Below, one piece after another: positions 19,060 through 27,893 of a stretch of 64,000 bases of DNA. Numbering within the stretch: the first letter of the stretch is position 1; the number at the start of each line of letters is the position of its first letter. Both the position numbers and the translations under genes were made by a program. The DNA lies in NCBI GenBank assembly GCA_003138975.1, contig PLHQ01000153.1, positions 102,433-166,432 on the forward strand, read 5' to 3'. The stretch is from Acidobacteriaceae bacterium (GTDB lineage: Bacteria > Acidobacteriota > Terriglobia > Terriglobales > Acidobacteriaceae). The notes beneath the pieces are model-generated. The model did not search any database and was not told the DNA's origin. It saw only the letters and a list, made by a program, of their open reading frames with translations.

Positions 19060-19485
19060 CTAACTGACGGTCCTGATCCTCCGCCCATTTTCCCCGGCGC
19101 GCTCCAAAGAAATCTCCACATCCCGCTCCCGCTGCAGACGCGGAAATTTCTCTCCCCACTCAACCAGCAAAATACTGTCCTCGGATCGCAAATCATCCAA
19201 GCCCAGCGTCTCCAGCTCGCGCTGCGTATCGACGCGGTAAAGATCAATGTGATAAAGATTGGCTCGCGGCCCACGATATTCGTGTACCAGTGTGAAGGTG
19301 GGACTGGTAACGTCATCTTCCTTCGCTGCCTGAAACGCCGCCGCAATTCCCTTGACCAGCGTGGTTTTCCCAGCTCCCAGATCTCCGCGCAAAAGAACGA
19401 GCTTGGGTGGCGCGAGCAATTCCGCCAGCGTGCGCCCGAAGGCAATCGTCTCCTCCGCCGAGTGTGTAGTGATCTCCCGCGTCAT
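19060..19485 (-). CDS. tsaE: tRNA threonylcarbamoyladenosine biosynthesis ATPase TsaE
   Basis: A 141-residue P-loop ATPase that works with TsaB and TsaD in making t6A37 of ANN-decoding tRNAs. It has the Walker A RGDLGAGKTTLVKG, TSPTFTLVHEY, LYHIDLYR and LVEWGEKF, all diagnostic. The C-terminus (DVEISLERAGENGRRI) matches the family. The length is slightly short but normal. It is convergent with fabI. The 195 bases between them contain only a weak 42-codon reading (18935-19063, plus strand), which I do not call. Confidence 0.93.
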   Translation of the reverse strand: MTREITTHSAEETIAFGRTLAELLAPPKLVLLRGDLGAGKTTLVKGIAAAFQAAKEDDVTSPTFTLVHEYRGPRANLYHIDLYRVDTQRELETLGLDDLRSEDSILLVEWGEKFPRLQRERDVEISLERAGENGRRIRTVS

Positions 19486-19590
19486 TTCCTGAATCTTGGT
19501 CGCAGATAAATCGCGCCCAAGCCAGGATCAGTATATCGAGAGCGTTGAACTCAGCGCCGGCACCGATCCGCGTATGCGACGGCGTCAGGA

Positions 19591-19986
19591 CTAGATCGTC
19601 TTTGGCACCACGAAAACGGACGACTTCAGCCCCAGCAGATTCCGGTCCGTTACATGATCGACCGACGTGCGCAAGCGGCGGTGGTCGTCATCCTCGAACG
19701 CGACGAAGCGGAACGGCTGCAATACTCCGTTCACCGTCTTCCGCATGGGGCTCAGGATCTCAGCCATGCCATGGACTGGCCCCGATTGCGTCTGAAATGC
19801 CAGTTCGACGAAAGAACCGGTTCCAAGGGGATGCTGCAATTGCAACAGTCCACCGGTCACGGAGATGCTTTGGAGTTTAGCTCTTGTACGCCGGCCATCT
19901 TCTAAACGGATCGCAGCCAGGACTGAATCTCCAAGCTGGACCCGGGCCGCTCGCCTCGATGGGTGCGGTTGGGGGAAGTGGGTCAT
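19591..19986 (-). CDS. PilZ-domain protein (putative c-di-GMP effector)
   Basis: A 131-residue protein that consists almost only of a PilZ domain. The two c-di-GMP-contacting elements are present: RRAAR (residues 11-15) and SISVTGG near residue 41, in place of the usual (D/N)xSxxG. The rest of the small barrel follows (LGTGSFVELAFQ, FRFVAFEDDD). Such stand-alone proteins adjust motility, adhesion or transcription to c-di-GMP. The type IV pilus operon is 11 kb away, so a link is only conjecture. Confidence 0.8.
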   Translation of the reverse strand: MTHFPQPHPSRRAARVQLGDSVLAAIRLEDGRRTRAKLQSISVTGGLLQLQHPLGTGSFVELAFQTQSGPVHGMAEILSPMRKTVNGVLQPFRFVAFEDDDHRRLRTSVDHVTDRNLLGLKSSVFVVPKTI

Positions 19987-20012
19987 AAGCTGACTGGACT
20001 ATGACACGCCGT

Positions 20013-20033
20013 GGGAACAGGTAACAGGTTACG
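20013..20033. repeat. Short heptamer run B
   Basis: Three 7-mers in phase, GGGAACA, GGTAACA, GGTTACG, in the spacer upstream of the PilZ gene. It is too short to be convincing alone, but it resembles the longer tracts in this window. Confidence 0.4.
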
Positions 20034-20202
20034 GAAGCAAATGGCCGGATTCCCGCGCTGCTAGCCTCTCTACAGCGCACCCAAATCTTTCGCACACAAG
20101 CGTTTAGCAGTCTGTTTACTATTGATACAATGTCCCATCAGACGAAGTGGATTTAACAGCAGCCGCGAGAACCACCTTCATCTTGGCGCTAGGAGCACTT
20201 CA

Positions 20203-21324
20203 ATGCGTCGTTATTCATCTCTAGCTTGTTCCATCGTGATTTTCTTATCCTTAACCGTATATTTCCAGAGCCAGACTGCCTCGCCGAAGACTCGCACTCC
20301 ACTCCGCGTCGGCATCGTTGGTCTCGTTCACGGACATGTTCAGGGATTTTTTGAGCATTCGCTTTACAATCCAGAAATTGAGATCGTCGGCATTGCTGAA
20401 CCTGACCAGTCCCTCGCTTCTCAATACGCGACGCGTTATGGCATCGATCGAGGATTATTGTTCCCCGACCTGGAACAAATGCTCGCACGAGCACATCCGC
20501 AGGCCGTCCTCGTCTACACCAATACTTACGACCATCGCCGCGTGGTCGAAATCTGCGCCCGGCACGGCGTCCATGTCATGATGGAAAAGCCGCTGGCGGT
20601 CAGTTTGGAGGATGGACTGGCTATCCAGAAGGCAGCACACCTGGGCGAGATTCATGTCCTCGTCAACTACGAGACGACATGGTACCCGAGCAACCGTGCC
20701 GCGTACGATCTAGTCCACGAGCACGCACTCGGTGACGTGCGCAAGGTCGTCGTCCACGATGGTCACAGTGGGCCCAAGGAAATCGGTGTCGGCCCCGAAT
20801 TCCTGACGTGGCTTACCGATCCCAAACTCAACGGCGGAGGCGCCCTGTTCGACTTCGGATGCTACGGCGCCGACCTAATGACGTGGTTGATGGACGGGCA
20901 ACGCCCCGAAACAGTCACCGCCGTCACCCAGCAGATCAAACCCGAAATCTACCCGCGAGTCGATGACGAGGCGACAATCATCCTGACGTATCCCAAAGCC
21001 CAAGCCATCGTACAAGCCTCCTGGAATTGGCCGTTCGACCGCAAAGACATCGAAGTATACGGACAAACGGGATATGTGATCACGGTGAAGCGGGATGATG
21101 TTCGCGTACGGCGTGCCGGCGGCCAGGAAGAGCAGGCCGCCGCCAAGCCCCTTCCTGCCCCATACGATAACTCGCTTTCTCTTCTAAGGGCAGTGGTAAT
21201 CGATGGAATGAAACCGGATGACTTGTCATCCCTTGAAACCAATCTCACTGTAACGGAAATCCTGGATGCCGCACGTCGTTCCGCATCTTCAGGAAAGACG
21301 ATTCACTTGCCAGCTTCGAGGTGA
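20203..21324 (+). CDS. Exported Gfo/Idh/MocA-family oxidoreductase
   Basis: A 373-residue NAD(P)-dependent oxidoreductase-like protein with an N-terminal signal or anchor (residues 6-24). The Rossmann motif VGIVGLVHGH departs from GxGxxG. It is followed by EIVGIAEPD and the family motif MEKPLAV, whose Lys and Pro are conserved. The C-terminal beta-sheet domain is present (NGGGALFDFGCYGADLMTWL). Substrate is probably a sugar or inositol derivative, unproven. ATG 20203 follows AGGAG. Export of this family implies folding with cofactor before secretion, as in glucose-fructose oxidoreductase, but no twin-arginine motif is obvious. Confidence 0.83.
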   Translation: MRRYSSLACSIVIFLSLTVYFQSQTASPKTRTPLRVGIVGLVHGHVQGFFEHSLYNPEIEIVGIAEPDQSLASQYATRYGIDRGLLFPDLEQMLARAHPQAVLVYTNTYDHRRVVEICARHGVHVMMEKPLAVSLEDGLAIQKAAHLGEIHVLVNYETTWYPSNRAAYDLVHEHALGDVRKVVVHDGHSGPKEIGVGPEFLTWLTDPKLNGGGALFDFGCYGADLMTWLMDGQRPETVTAVTQQIKPEIYPRVDDEATIILTYPKAQAIVQASWNWPFDRKDIEVYGQTGYVITVKRDDVRVRRAGGQEEQAAAKPLPAPYDNSLSLLRAVVIDGMKPDDLSSLETNLTVTEILDAARRSASSGKTIHLPASR

Positions 21325-21345
21325 GGGCGGGATCCCAAGGGCACT

Positions 21346-22914
21346 CTAGTCACCCCAGCACACCAATTTTTCTTTCGCGGCCTTCTGTGTGCGCTGGAAA
21401 GCCTTCGGCAATCCCTTCAGCAAATCCGTCGCCACCAGTGAATGGTCGCCTACGCTCTCGCGCATCACATCGCCGGCAAGACCGTGTAGATGCACGGCTG
21501 CGAGCACTGCGGCGAACGCATCCTTCGTGTGCTGTGCAATCATGCCCGCAACAATACCTGTCAGAATGTCTCCCGTGCCACCGGTGGCCATTCCCGGATT
21601 GCCCGTCGTGTTCACCCAAGCTTCGCCGTCTGGCCTCACCACCAGAGTGCGATGGCCTTTGAGCACGACAATCAATTCGTGTTCGCGCGCAAACTTCCGC
21701 GCCACTCCCAATCGATCTTTTTGCACATCGGCAATGCTGGATCCCGCCAGCCGCGCCATCTCTCCCGGATGCGGAGTGATCACCAGCGTCCGGCCCTTGC
21801 CATTCAATTCATCCGTGCGGCCCTCAAACGCATTCAGGCCGTCGGCATCTACCACCATAGGGACGTGCAACTTGGCGACCAGACTACGCACCAGCTCCGA
21901 AGTCTGCGGATCCCGCGAAATTCCCGGCCCAATCGCGAGCACGTTCTTCCCTTTCGTCAACTCTGCGATTCGATCTTGTGCGTTAGCCGAAATCGTGCCT
22001 GCATCCGTCTCGGGCAATGGCTCGGTCATCAACTCCGGATGGAATCCCGCCACCGTTCCCAGCACGGACCTCGGCGTCGCCACCGTCGAAAGCCCCGCCC
22101 CCGCACGCAGGGCCGACATTCCTGCCATTGCCACCGCTCCAGATTTCCCGAGTGATCCTCCAACCACCAGCACGTGGCCGTAGTTGCCTTTGTTCGACTC
22201 GGCTGGGCGTGGCCCAATCAGCGGGGCAAGGTCGTGCGACGTGATGACATTTAATTGCAGGGCTGAAACAATCGCTTCTTGCGGAGAGCCGATACCAGCC
22301 ACAAAGGTTAATCCCGCAGTGAGTGAGCTAAACACGTGCGCCGGACGAGGCGCTGTAAAAGTAACGATCGCATCAGCTCGGGCGATGATCCCAGTCTGCG
22401 CGGTCATCGCGTCTGCATCAGCCCCGGAAGGAATGTCCACGGCAATTACGGGCGCCTCATTCGCATTCATGATCGCGATCGCGTCGGCATAGAGTCCGCT
22501 CACCGGCGGTTTGAAACCCGTGCCCAGAATCGCATCCAGATAAAGATCCGCATGCAGCGAGGGCCGCACCCGGTCACTCTTCAATTCTTCGCTGGAATGC
22601 ACCGCGATTGCAGGCGACGGTAATTTGCCAAGCATGATCGCCGCATCGCCCCGCAAATCGTCGGGGTTCGCCAGCAGGATCACCTGAACCCGTTTTCTCG
22701 CCTGATGCAACCGCCGCGCCGCCACAAAACCGTCGCCGCCATTATTCCCTTTACCGCAGAAAACCACGATGCTCCGCGCCGCTCCGTGATGCGAGAGCAC
22801 GCAATCCGCCACGGCCGCGCCCGCATTCTCCATCAGCGTGAGTGAGGGCACCCCGAAACGCTCGCTGGTGGCGACGTCAATGGCTCGCATTTCTGCAGCA
22901 GTAACGATTTTCAT
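21346..22914 (-). CDS. nnrDE: Bifunctional NAD(P)H-hydrate epimerase / ADP-dependent dehydratase
   Basis: A 522-residue fusion that repairs hydrated NAD(P)H. The N-terminal YjeF_N epimerase domain has FCGKGNNGGDGFVAARRL and DAILGTGFKPPVSG. The C-terminal ribokinase-like dehydratase domain has NKGNYGHVLVVGGS, VITPHPGEMARLAG, VVLKGHRTLV and the signature NPGMATGGTGDILTGI. The fused arrangement is common in bacteria. Its ATG overlaps the K+ channel stop by four bases, so the two are translationally coupled. Confidence 0.94.
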   Translation of the reverse strand: MKIVTAAEMRAIDVATSERFGVPSLTLMENAGAAVADCVLSHHGAARSIVVFCGKGNNGGDGFVAARRLHQARKRVQVILLANPDDLRGDAAIMLGKLPSPAIAVHSSEELKSDRVRPSLHADLYLDAILGTGFKPPVSGLYADAIAIMNANEAPVIAVDIPSGADADAMTAQTGIIARADAIVTFTAPRPAHVFSSLTAGLTFVAGIGSPQEAIVSALQLNVITSHDLAPLIGPRPAESNKGNYGHVLVVGGSLGKSGAVAMAGMSALRAGAGLSTVATPRSVLGTVAGFHPELMTEPLPETDAGTISANAQDRIAELTKGKNVLAIGPGISRDPQTSELVRSLVAKLHVPMVVDADGLNAFEGRTDELNGKGRTLVITPHPGEMARLAGSSIADVQKDRLGVARKFAREHELIVVLKGHRTLVVRPDGEAWVNTTGNPGMATGGTGDILTGIVAGMIAQHTKDAFAAVLAAVHLHGLAGDVMRESVGDHSLVATDLLKGLPKAFQRTQKAAKEKLVCWGD

Positions 22915-23912
22915 GACCGGGAACCTGCGGTCTGTTCCAGTTGCCGCAGTTGCGAGGGTTCGCCCATTGCGATCAGGCAGTCTCCGGGCTCGATGCGTTC
23001 ATCGGGTGCAGGATTGAATCGCATTCCCGCCTGCCGCTTAATGGCGAGGATAATCACGCCGCGATCCTGACGGATGCGCGAACTTTCGATCGTTGTGCCC
23101 GCAAAGACGGACCTGGCGGTGATGTGAATCTCGCCAATCTCCAGATCCATGCCAAGATGAGTCGTTGCGGTATCGAGAAAGCTAACCACGTGCGGCCGCA
23201 ACAGCGACTGCGCAATGCGCTGTCCAGCAAACGAATACGGCGAAACGACAGAGTCCGCGCCGGCAGTCAGCAGATGTTTCTCCGCCCCGTCTTCACTGGC
23301 CCGCGCAATGATTTTCAGATGCGGATTCAATCCCCGCGCGGTGAGCACAATGTAGAGGTTGGTCGCATCCGTAGTAGTGGCGGCGATAAGCCCGCGGGCC
23401 CGCTCGATCTGTGCGATGCGCAAAACTTGCTCTTGCGTAGCATCGCCCGTAACCACCAGCCAGTCCTCGCCGCTATAGCGCTGCAGCTTGGCTTCGGCGC
23501 TCTCGATGATGACGAACGGCGCTGGCTTGCGCGCCAATTCTCGCGCCACGCTGCGCCCTACCCGTCCCATGCCACAGATGATGTAGTGGTCGTCGAGACG
23601 CCCGATGTCGCGCTCCATGCGCCGCCTTCCAAAGAAGCTCTGCAACTCGAATTCTAGCAAAGCCTGGCTCAGGGCCCCCACGCCCAACAACACCAGCGAT
23701 ACACCCGTCAGAATCACAATCACGTTGAAGACGCGCCCGGCGTGGGAAAGCGGATGCACCTCCTGATATCCGATGGTAGTCAAGGTCGTAACCACCATGT
23801 AAAAGCCGTCAAACCATGGCCATCCCTCGATGAAGTGATATCCGGCCGTTCCCACTGCCATGACTATCAGCAGCAGCGCACCAATCACTCGCAGATTGCG
23901 GACAGCTTTCAT
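22911..23912 (-). CDS. Two-helix potassium channel with RCK (TrkA-N/TrkA-C) domains
   Basis: A 333-residue protein. An outer helix (residues 8-25), a pore loop with filter-like TTIGYQ (45-50) and an inner helix (about 65-90) precede a TrkA-N Rossmann domain (IICGMGRVGRSVA) and a TrkA-C domain (RIRQDRGVIILAIKR). This is the MthK/Kch architecture. The filter ends in GYQ rather than GYG, so selectivity is uncertain. ATG 23912 is the start that puts the helix at the N-terminus; the frame is open 84 bases upstream into a repeat tract. Coupled to nnrDE. Confidence 0.87.
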   Translation of the reverse strand: MKAVRNLRVIGALLLIVMAVGTAGYHFIEGWPWFDGFYMVVTTLTTIGYQEVHPLSHAGRVFNVIVILTGVSLVLLGVGALSQALLEFELQSFFGRRRMERDIGRLDDHYIICGMGRVGRSVARELARKPAPFVIIESAEAKLQRYSGEDWLVVTGDATQEQVLRIAQIERARGLIAATTTDATNLYIVLTARGLNPHLKIIARASEDGAEKHLLTAGADSVVSPYSFAGQRIAQSLLRPHVVSFLDTATTHLGMDLEIGEIHITARSVFAGTTIESSRIRQDRGVIILAIKRQAGMRFNPAPDERIEPGDCLIAMGEPSQLRQLEQTAGSRS

Positions 23913-23917
23913 GGAAA

Positions 23918-24001
23918 TGCAGTGGTGAGTGATCGGTAGCCAGTGATTAGTAACAGCGACCGAGTAACGCCGTTGGTTTTGCTGACCACTAGCCACTGAC
24001 T
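23918..24001. repeat. Heptanucleotide repeat tract C, two inverted halves
   Basis: Period-7 units stay in phase for 12 steps: GTGAGTG, ATCGGTA, GCCAGTG and ATTAGTA on the left, then ACTAGCC and ACTGACT at the right in opposite orientation. The middle units are degenerate. It lies immediately upstream of the K+ channel gene. Confidence 0.65.
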
Positions 24002-24004
24002 ATA

Positions 24005-24038
24005 AAACAAAAAGGCCCTCCGCGCTGTGCGGAGGGCC
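24005..24038 (-). terminator. Rho-independent terminator of the APC permease transcript
   Basis: A perfect 10-bp stem GGCCCTCCGC/GCGGAGGGCC (24014-24038) with a 5-base loop. Read on the minus strand it is followed by TTTTTGTTTT. It stands 13 bases after the permease stop. Confidence 0.9.
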
Positions 24039-24051
24039 GCGCTACAAGACG

Positions 24052-25617
24052 TCAGTCCGCCATGGTCGGAGCAGGACTAGGCTTGGCAAGGGCAGCCTGC
24101 ACCCGGCTGTGGTGCCTTCCATAACCGAAATACACCACCATCCCGATGATGAGCCAGACAATCAGCCGCAGCCACGTATCGCGAGGCAAGCTAGCCATCA
24201 TGAATCCCGCAATAAGAATCCCCATGAACGGAACGAATGGAACCCACGGAGTCTTGAACGGACGTTTCAGTTCGGGCCGGCGGCGGCGCAGTATCCACAC
24301 ACCGGCACAGACAATCACGAAGGCCAACAACGTGCCAATGCTGACCAATTCGCCCAAAATTCCGATCGGGATGACCGAAGCGAAAATAGCTACAAAGATT
24401 CCCACTGTGATGCTGGAGATCCAGGGCGTGCGAAATTTGGGATGAATTGCGCCAGCCCACGGCGGCAGCAAGCCGTCCCGCGACATGGAAAAGAAGACGC
24501 GCGACTGGCCTAGCAACATCACCAGCATGACACTGCCCAACCCGGCAATCGCTCCAAGTTTCACCAAGATGCTGCCCCAGCGCACGCCGGTATGATCGAT
24601 TCCTACCGCTACCGGATCGGGGACATTCAGCGTTGTGTAGGACACTACGCCTGTTAGCAGTCCGGCCACTAGAATGTAGAGGATAGTACAGATTACCAGC
24701 GAACCCAAAATCCCGATGGGCATATCCCTCTGCGGATTCTTGGCTTCTTGTGCAGCGGTAGACACCGCATCGAAACCAATATAGGCAAAGAAAATCACCC
24801 CTGCTCCGCGGGCAATACCCGACCAGCCGTAGTGTCCGAATTCGCCGGTGTTGGGAGGGATGAAAGGGTGCCAGTTGGCAGCGGCAATGCCGGGATGCTT
24901 ACTGACAAAAATGGCAGCAATCCCAATGAAGGTGAGCACAATCGCAATCTTTATCATCACAATCCCAGAGTTGAGGTTCGCCGACTCTTTGATGCCGATC
25001 ACAAGGACCACGGTTACGGCTGTGATCGCCAGAAATGCCAGCATGTTAAAGACGCCCTGCACGTGTGGAAGGGTTGATGGGTTCACTCTGTGCGCCTGCA
25101 GCGTTGGCAGGATGGTCGCCAGCCGTTCCCAGCGGGCGTTGTACATTACCAAGTCTGTTCCCGGCGTAGCCGTCCATGCAGGCGGAAGATGAATCCCGAA
25201 GTCCTGCAGGAAGCTGTTGAAATATCCGCTCCAGCCGGATGCCACCGTCGCAGCCCCGAAGGCATACTCCAAAATCAAGTCCCAACCGATGATCCAGGCG
25301 AAGATCTCGCCCAGCGTCGCATAGCCGTAAGTGTAGGCGGACCCGGCAATGGGAATCAGCGAGGCAAACTCCGAATAGCATAGGCCGGCAAAAGCGCAGC
25401 CAATGCCCGCCAGGACAAACGAGAGTACGATGGCGGGGCCCGCATACTGAGCCGCTGCCGCTCCGGTCAGCACGAAGATCCCCGCACCGATGATGGCTCC
25501 GATTCCCAGCGTAATCAGATTGGTTGGACCGAGGGCGCGTTTGAGGCTGTGTTCGCCTGTCTCGCGGGCTTCCTCCATCAGCAGGTTCAGTGGCTTGGTT
25601 GCCAGCAGATTTGCCAT
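24052..25617 (-). CDS. APC-superfamily amino acid permease, cationic amino acid transporter type
   Basis: A 521-residue transporter with about 12-14 membrane helices. The first helix has the APC substrate loop GIGAIIGAGIFVLTG, and the sixth region FFAYIGFDAVSTAAQEAKNP is typical of CAT/YfnA-like permeases. A cytoplasmic N-terminus of about 30 residues (SLKRALGPTN) precedes helix 1. It imports amino acids, probably by proton symport; exact substrates are not readable. It lies 21 bases downstream of a second APC permease, so both are probably co-transcribed. Confidence 0.9.
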   Translation of the reverse strand: MANLLATKPLNLLMEEARETGEHSLKRALGPTNLITLGIGAIIGAGIFVLTGAAAAQYAGPAIVLSFVLAGIGCAFAGLCYSEFASLIPIAGSAYTYGYATLGEIFAWIIGWDLILEYAFGAATVASGWSGYFNSFLQDFGIHLPPAWTATPGTDLVMYNARWERLATILPTLQAHRVNPSTLPHVQGVFNMLAFLAITAVTVVLVIGIKESANLNSGIVMIKIAIVLTFIGIAAIFVSKHPGIAAANWHPFIPPNTGEFGHYGWSGIARGAGVIFFAYIGFDAVSTAAQEAKNPQRDMPIGILGSLVICTILYILVAGLLTGVVSYTTLNVPDPVAVGIDHTGVRWGSILVKLGAIAGLGSVMLVMLLGQSRVFFSMSRDGLLPPWAGAIHPKFRTPWISSITVGIFVAIFASVIPIGILGELVSIGTLLAFVIVCAGVWILRRRRPELKRPFKTPWVPFVPFMGILIAGFMMASLPRDTWLRLIVWLIIGMVVYFGYGRHHSRVQAALAKPSPAPTMAD

Positions 25618-25638
25618 TCGTCCGTTTCTCCTTGGAAG

Positions 25639-27228
25639 CTATGCCGGTACGCGCTTTGCGCCCGCGCTTCTCGACCACGCGTGATATACCGGGATACCCA
25701 GCAGCACCACAATCAGCCCCGGCCATGTGAACTGCGGTTTGTAGCGTAATAGTACGACATCAATAGATAAAGCCATCGCAATATAAATCGCCGGCAGCAC
25801 GGGATAGCCCACGGCACGATAAGGCCGCTCGGCATCGGGATGCGTGCGCCGCAGCACAAACAGTCCCACGATCGTCAAAATGTAAAACACGAGCACCGCG
25901 AAAATAATGTAGTCCAGAAGTTGCCCGTAGCTGCCCGACACGCAGAGCAGACACGCCCACACCATCTGCACCATCAGCGAAACTGCCGGCGTCTTGTACG
26001 TGGGATGCAGTTTGGCGACGCTTTTGAAGAACAAGCCATCTTTCGCCATGGCATAGTAAACGCGCGCGCCAGAGAGAATCAGGCCATTGTTGCAGCCGAA
26101 ACTGGAAATCAGAATGGCCCCGGCCATCAGCAGACCTCCCACGGAGCCGAACATCTGCGTCATCACCGCCGTTGCCACACGATCCTCAGCCGCATACTTG
26201 ATGCCCCGCCCTAGAACCGTTGCTGCGCTCGGTGTTCCGTCGAGCGGGAGCGCGTTCAGATAAATCAGGTTGCAGGCAATGTAGAGCGCGATCACCACCC
26301 CCGTGCCCAACGCCAGCGACAACGGCAAGTTGCGGCTGGGATTCTTTACTTCACCGGCAGTGAACGTCACGTTGTTCCAAGCATCCGCGGAAAAAAGCGA
26401 ACCCACCTGTGCCACCGCAAGAATCGTCAGTGTGCCCACCGTCACCACCGGCCCCCCCACTCCCACCTGCACGGCGTGCTGCGCGCCCAGTCCCGCATTC
26501 CGCCAGAAATGTCCGCTGAAGTTCGCAGCCAAAGCATGAGCATTCCGCCCCAGCGCCAATCCGAACAAGGCCAATCCCAGAAGCGCCGAGACCTTTGCTG
26601 CAGTAAAAACATTCTGGATAAGAGCCCCGGTTTTCACACCGAAGATATTCACCACCGAGAGGAACACTACAAGGAGAATGGCAACCAGGTTCTGGGTATT
26701 GATTCCGACATCCATGTTGCCCAAAACCATGGGCCCAAGACGAATCGGCGGGACTTTCCAGAGATGCAGAATCCAATGGGAAGAAGAAATTGCGGGAAAG
26801 AAAACACCCAGAAACTTCCCGAAAGCCACGCCCACGGCCGCAATCGTCCCAGTCTGAATTACGAGGAATAGAGTCCAGCCGTAGAGGAAGCCCCACAACG
26901 GCCCCAAGGCTTCGCGCAGATAGACATACTGCCCACCGGCTCGCGGCATCATGGCCGCCAGTTCGCCATAGCTGAGAGCAGCGACGATGGTCATGAATCC
27001 GGCCACAGCCCACGCGCCAATCAGCAGCGCGGGTGAATCCACTTCGCGGGCAATCTCCGCCGAAACAATGAAAATGCCCGAGCCGATCATCGACCCCATG
27101 ACCAGCATGGTGGCGCTGGTCAGGCCCAGGCCCTTGACCAACTCCTTATCTTGATGGCTATGAATCTCCCAATCGCTGCCGGCAGCCGGCCGCGTTGTCG
27201 GTGTGCTCAGGATCCCTCCTTGAAGCAT
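25639..27228 (-). CDS. APC-superfamily amino acid permease, LAT/SteT-like
   Basis: A 529-residue permease with about 12 helices. Helix 1 has LVMGSMIGSGIFIVSAEIA, then MMPRAGGQYVYLREALGPLWGFLYGW, as in L-type transporters and SteT. It is diverged from the neighbouring CAT-like permease, so it is not a recent duplicate. Start choice is unusual: the ATG at 27228 is followed by an internal AGGAGGG at 27219-27213, which would suit a CTG start at 27210, giving 523 residues. I keep the ATG. Confidence 0.88.
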   Translation of the reverse strand: MLQGGILSTPTTRPAAGSDWEIHSHQDKELVKGLGLTSATMLVMGSMIGSGIFIVSAEIAREVDSPALLIGAWAVAGFMTIVAALSYGELAAMMPRAGGQYVYLREALGPLWGFLYGWTLFLVIQTGTIAAVGVAFGKFLGVFFPAISSSHWILHLWKVPPIRLGPMVLGNMDVGINTQNLVAILLVVFLSVVNIFGVKTGALIQNVFTAAKVSALLGLALFGLALGRNAHALAANFSGHFWRNAGLGAQHAVQVGVGGPVVTVGTLTILAVAQVGSLFSADAWNNVTFTAGEVKNPSRNLPLSLALGTGVVIALYIACNLIYLNALPLDGTPSAATVLGRGIKYAAEDRVATAVMTQMFGSVGGLLMAGAILISSFGCNNGLILSGARVYYAMAKDGLFFKSVAKLHPTYKTPAVSLMVQMVWACLLCVSGSYGQLLDYIIFAVLVFYILTIVGLFVLRRTHPDAERPYRAVGYPVLPAIYIAMALSIDVVLLRYKPQFTWPGLIVVLLGIPVYHAWSRSAGAKRVPA

Positions 27229-27278
27229 GCTCGCGGCTCTTGCCGCAGTTCCACGGGCACTCTCAGGGTGGAATGACT

Positions 27279-27893
27279 TTACCTCAAGACGCGAAAAAAT
27301 TCCTCTGCTGATTTGCGCGGCTCCCGTAACAAATCCGATATCACCGCCACGGAATCGGCCCCGGCCTCAATCACGGAAGCTGCGTTACCTCGAGTGATTC
27401 CCCCAATAGCCACTAGTCGTTTTCTCGTCAACGGCCGCGCCCGGCGCACACCGTCGAGGCCGACCACCGGATCAGGCTGGTTCTTGCTGGACGTGGAAAA
27501 CACGGGTCCAATCGCGAGATAGTCGGCAGAGGTTTGATCAGCCTCCTCAAGCTGCCCTGGTTTATGCGTCGAAACTCCGAGCCAGCGGTCGGGTCCAATG
27601 ATCCTTCGCACCGATTCCGGCGAGAGATCATCCTGCCCCACATGGACGCCGTCGAACTCTGCAGCCAGACACAAGTCTGCGCGGTCGTTCATGATCAGCT
27701 TAACCGCACCACCGACACGCTTCTTTAGCTCCCGCGCCTGCTCCAGCATCACGCGTGGGTTTCCGCTTTTGTTGCGGTACTGCAGTAGTGTGCATCCGCC
27801 AGCAACAAGTTCCTCGGCAAAGATTTCCAAGTCTTCCGTGGATGAGAAGCACGCTGCATCCACAATGGCGTAAAGAAGAGGGACAGAAATCAC
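27279..27893 (-). CDS. thiE: Thiamine-phosphate synthase ThiE
   Basis: Joins HMP-PP and the thiazole phosphate to thiamine monophosphate. The 204-residue TIM barrel shows [57 protein letters not shown] and [11 protein letters not shown]. It starts at GTG with a four-base overlap to accC (GTGA), so its translation depends on a fatty-acid gene. thiC lies 19 kb away. Confidence 0.93.
   Translation of the reverse strand: MISVPLLYAIVDAACFSSTEDLEIFAEELVAGGCTLLQYRNKSGNPRVMLEQARELKKRVGGAVKLIMNDRADLCLAAEFDGVHVGQDDLSPESVRRIIGPDRWLGVSTHKPGQLEEADQTSADYLAIGPVFSTSSKNQPDPVVGLDGVRRARPLTRKRLVAIGGITRGNAASVIEAGADSVAVISDLLREPRKSAEEFFRVLR

Noticed and set aside
18935-19063. A 42-codon plus-strand reading with a hydrophobic start (MRRDRLIFAFFAAAILFS)
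   Set aside because: Overlaps the tsaE end, lacks a Shine-Dalgarno and has no conservation I can judge.
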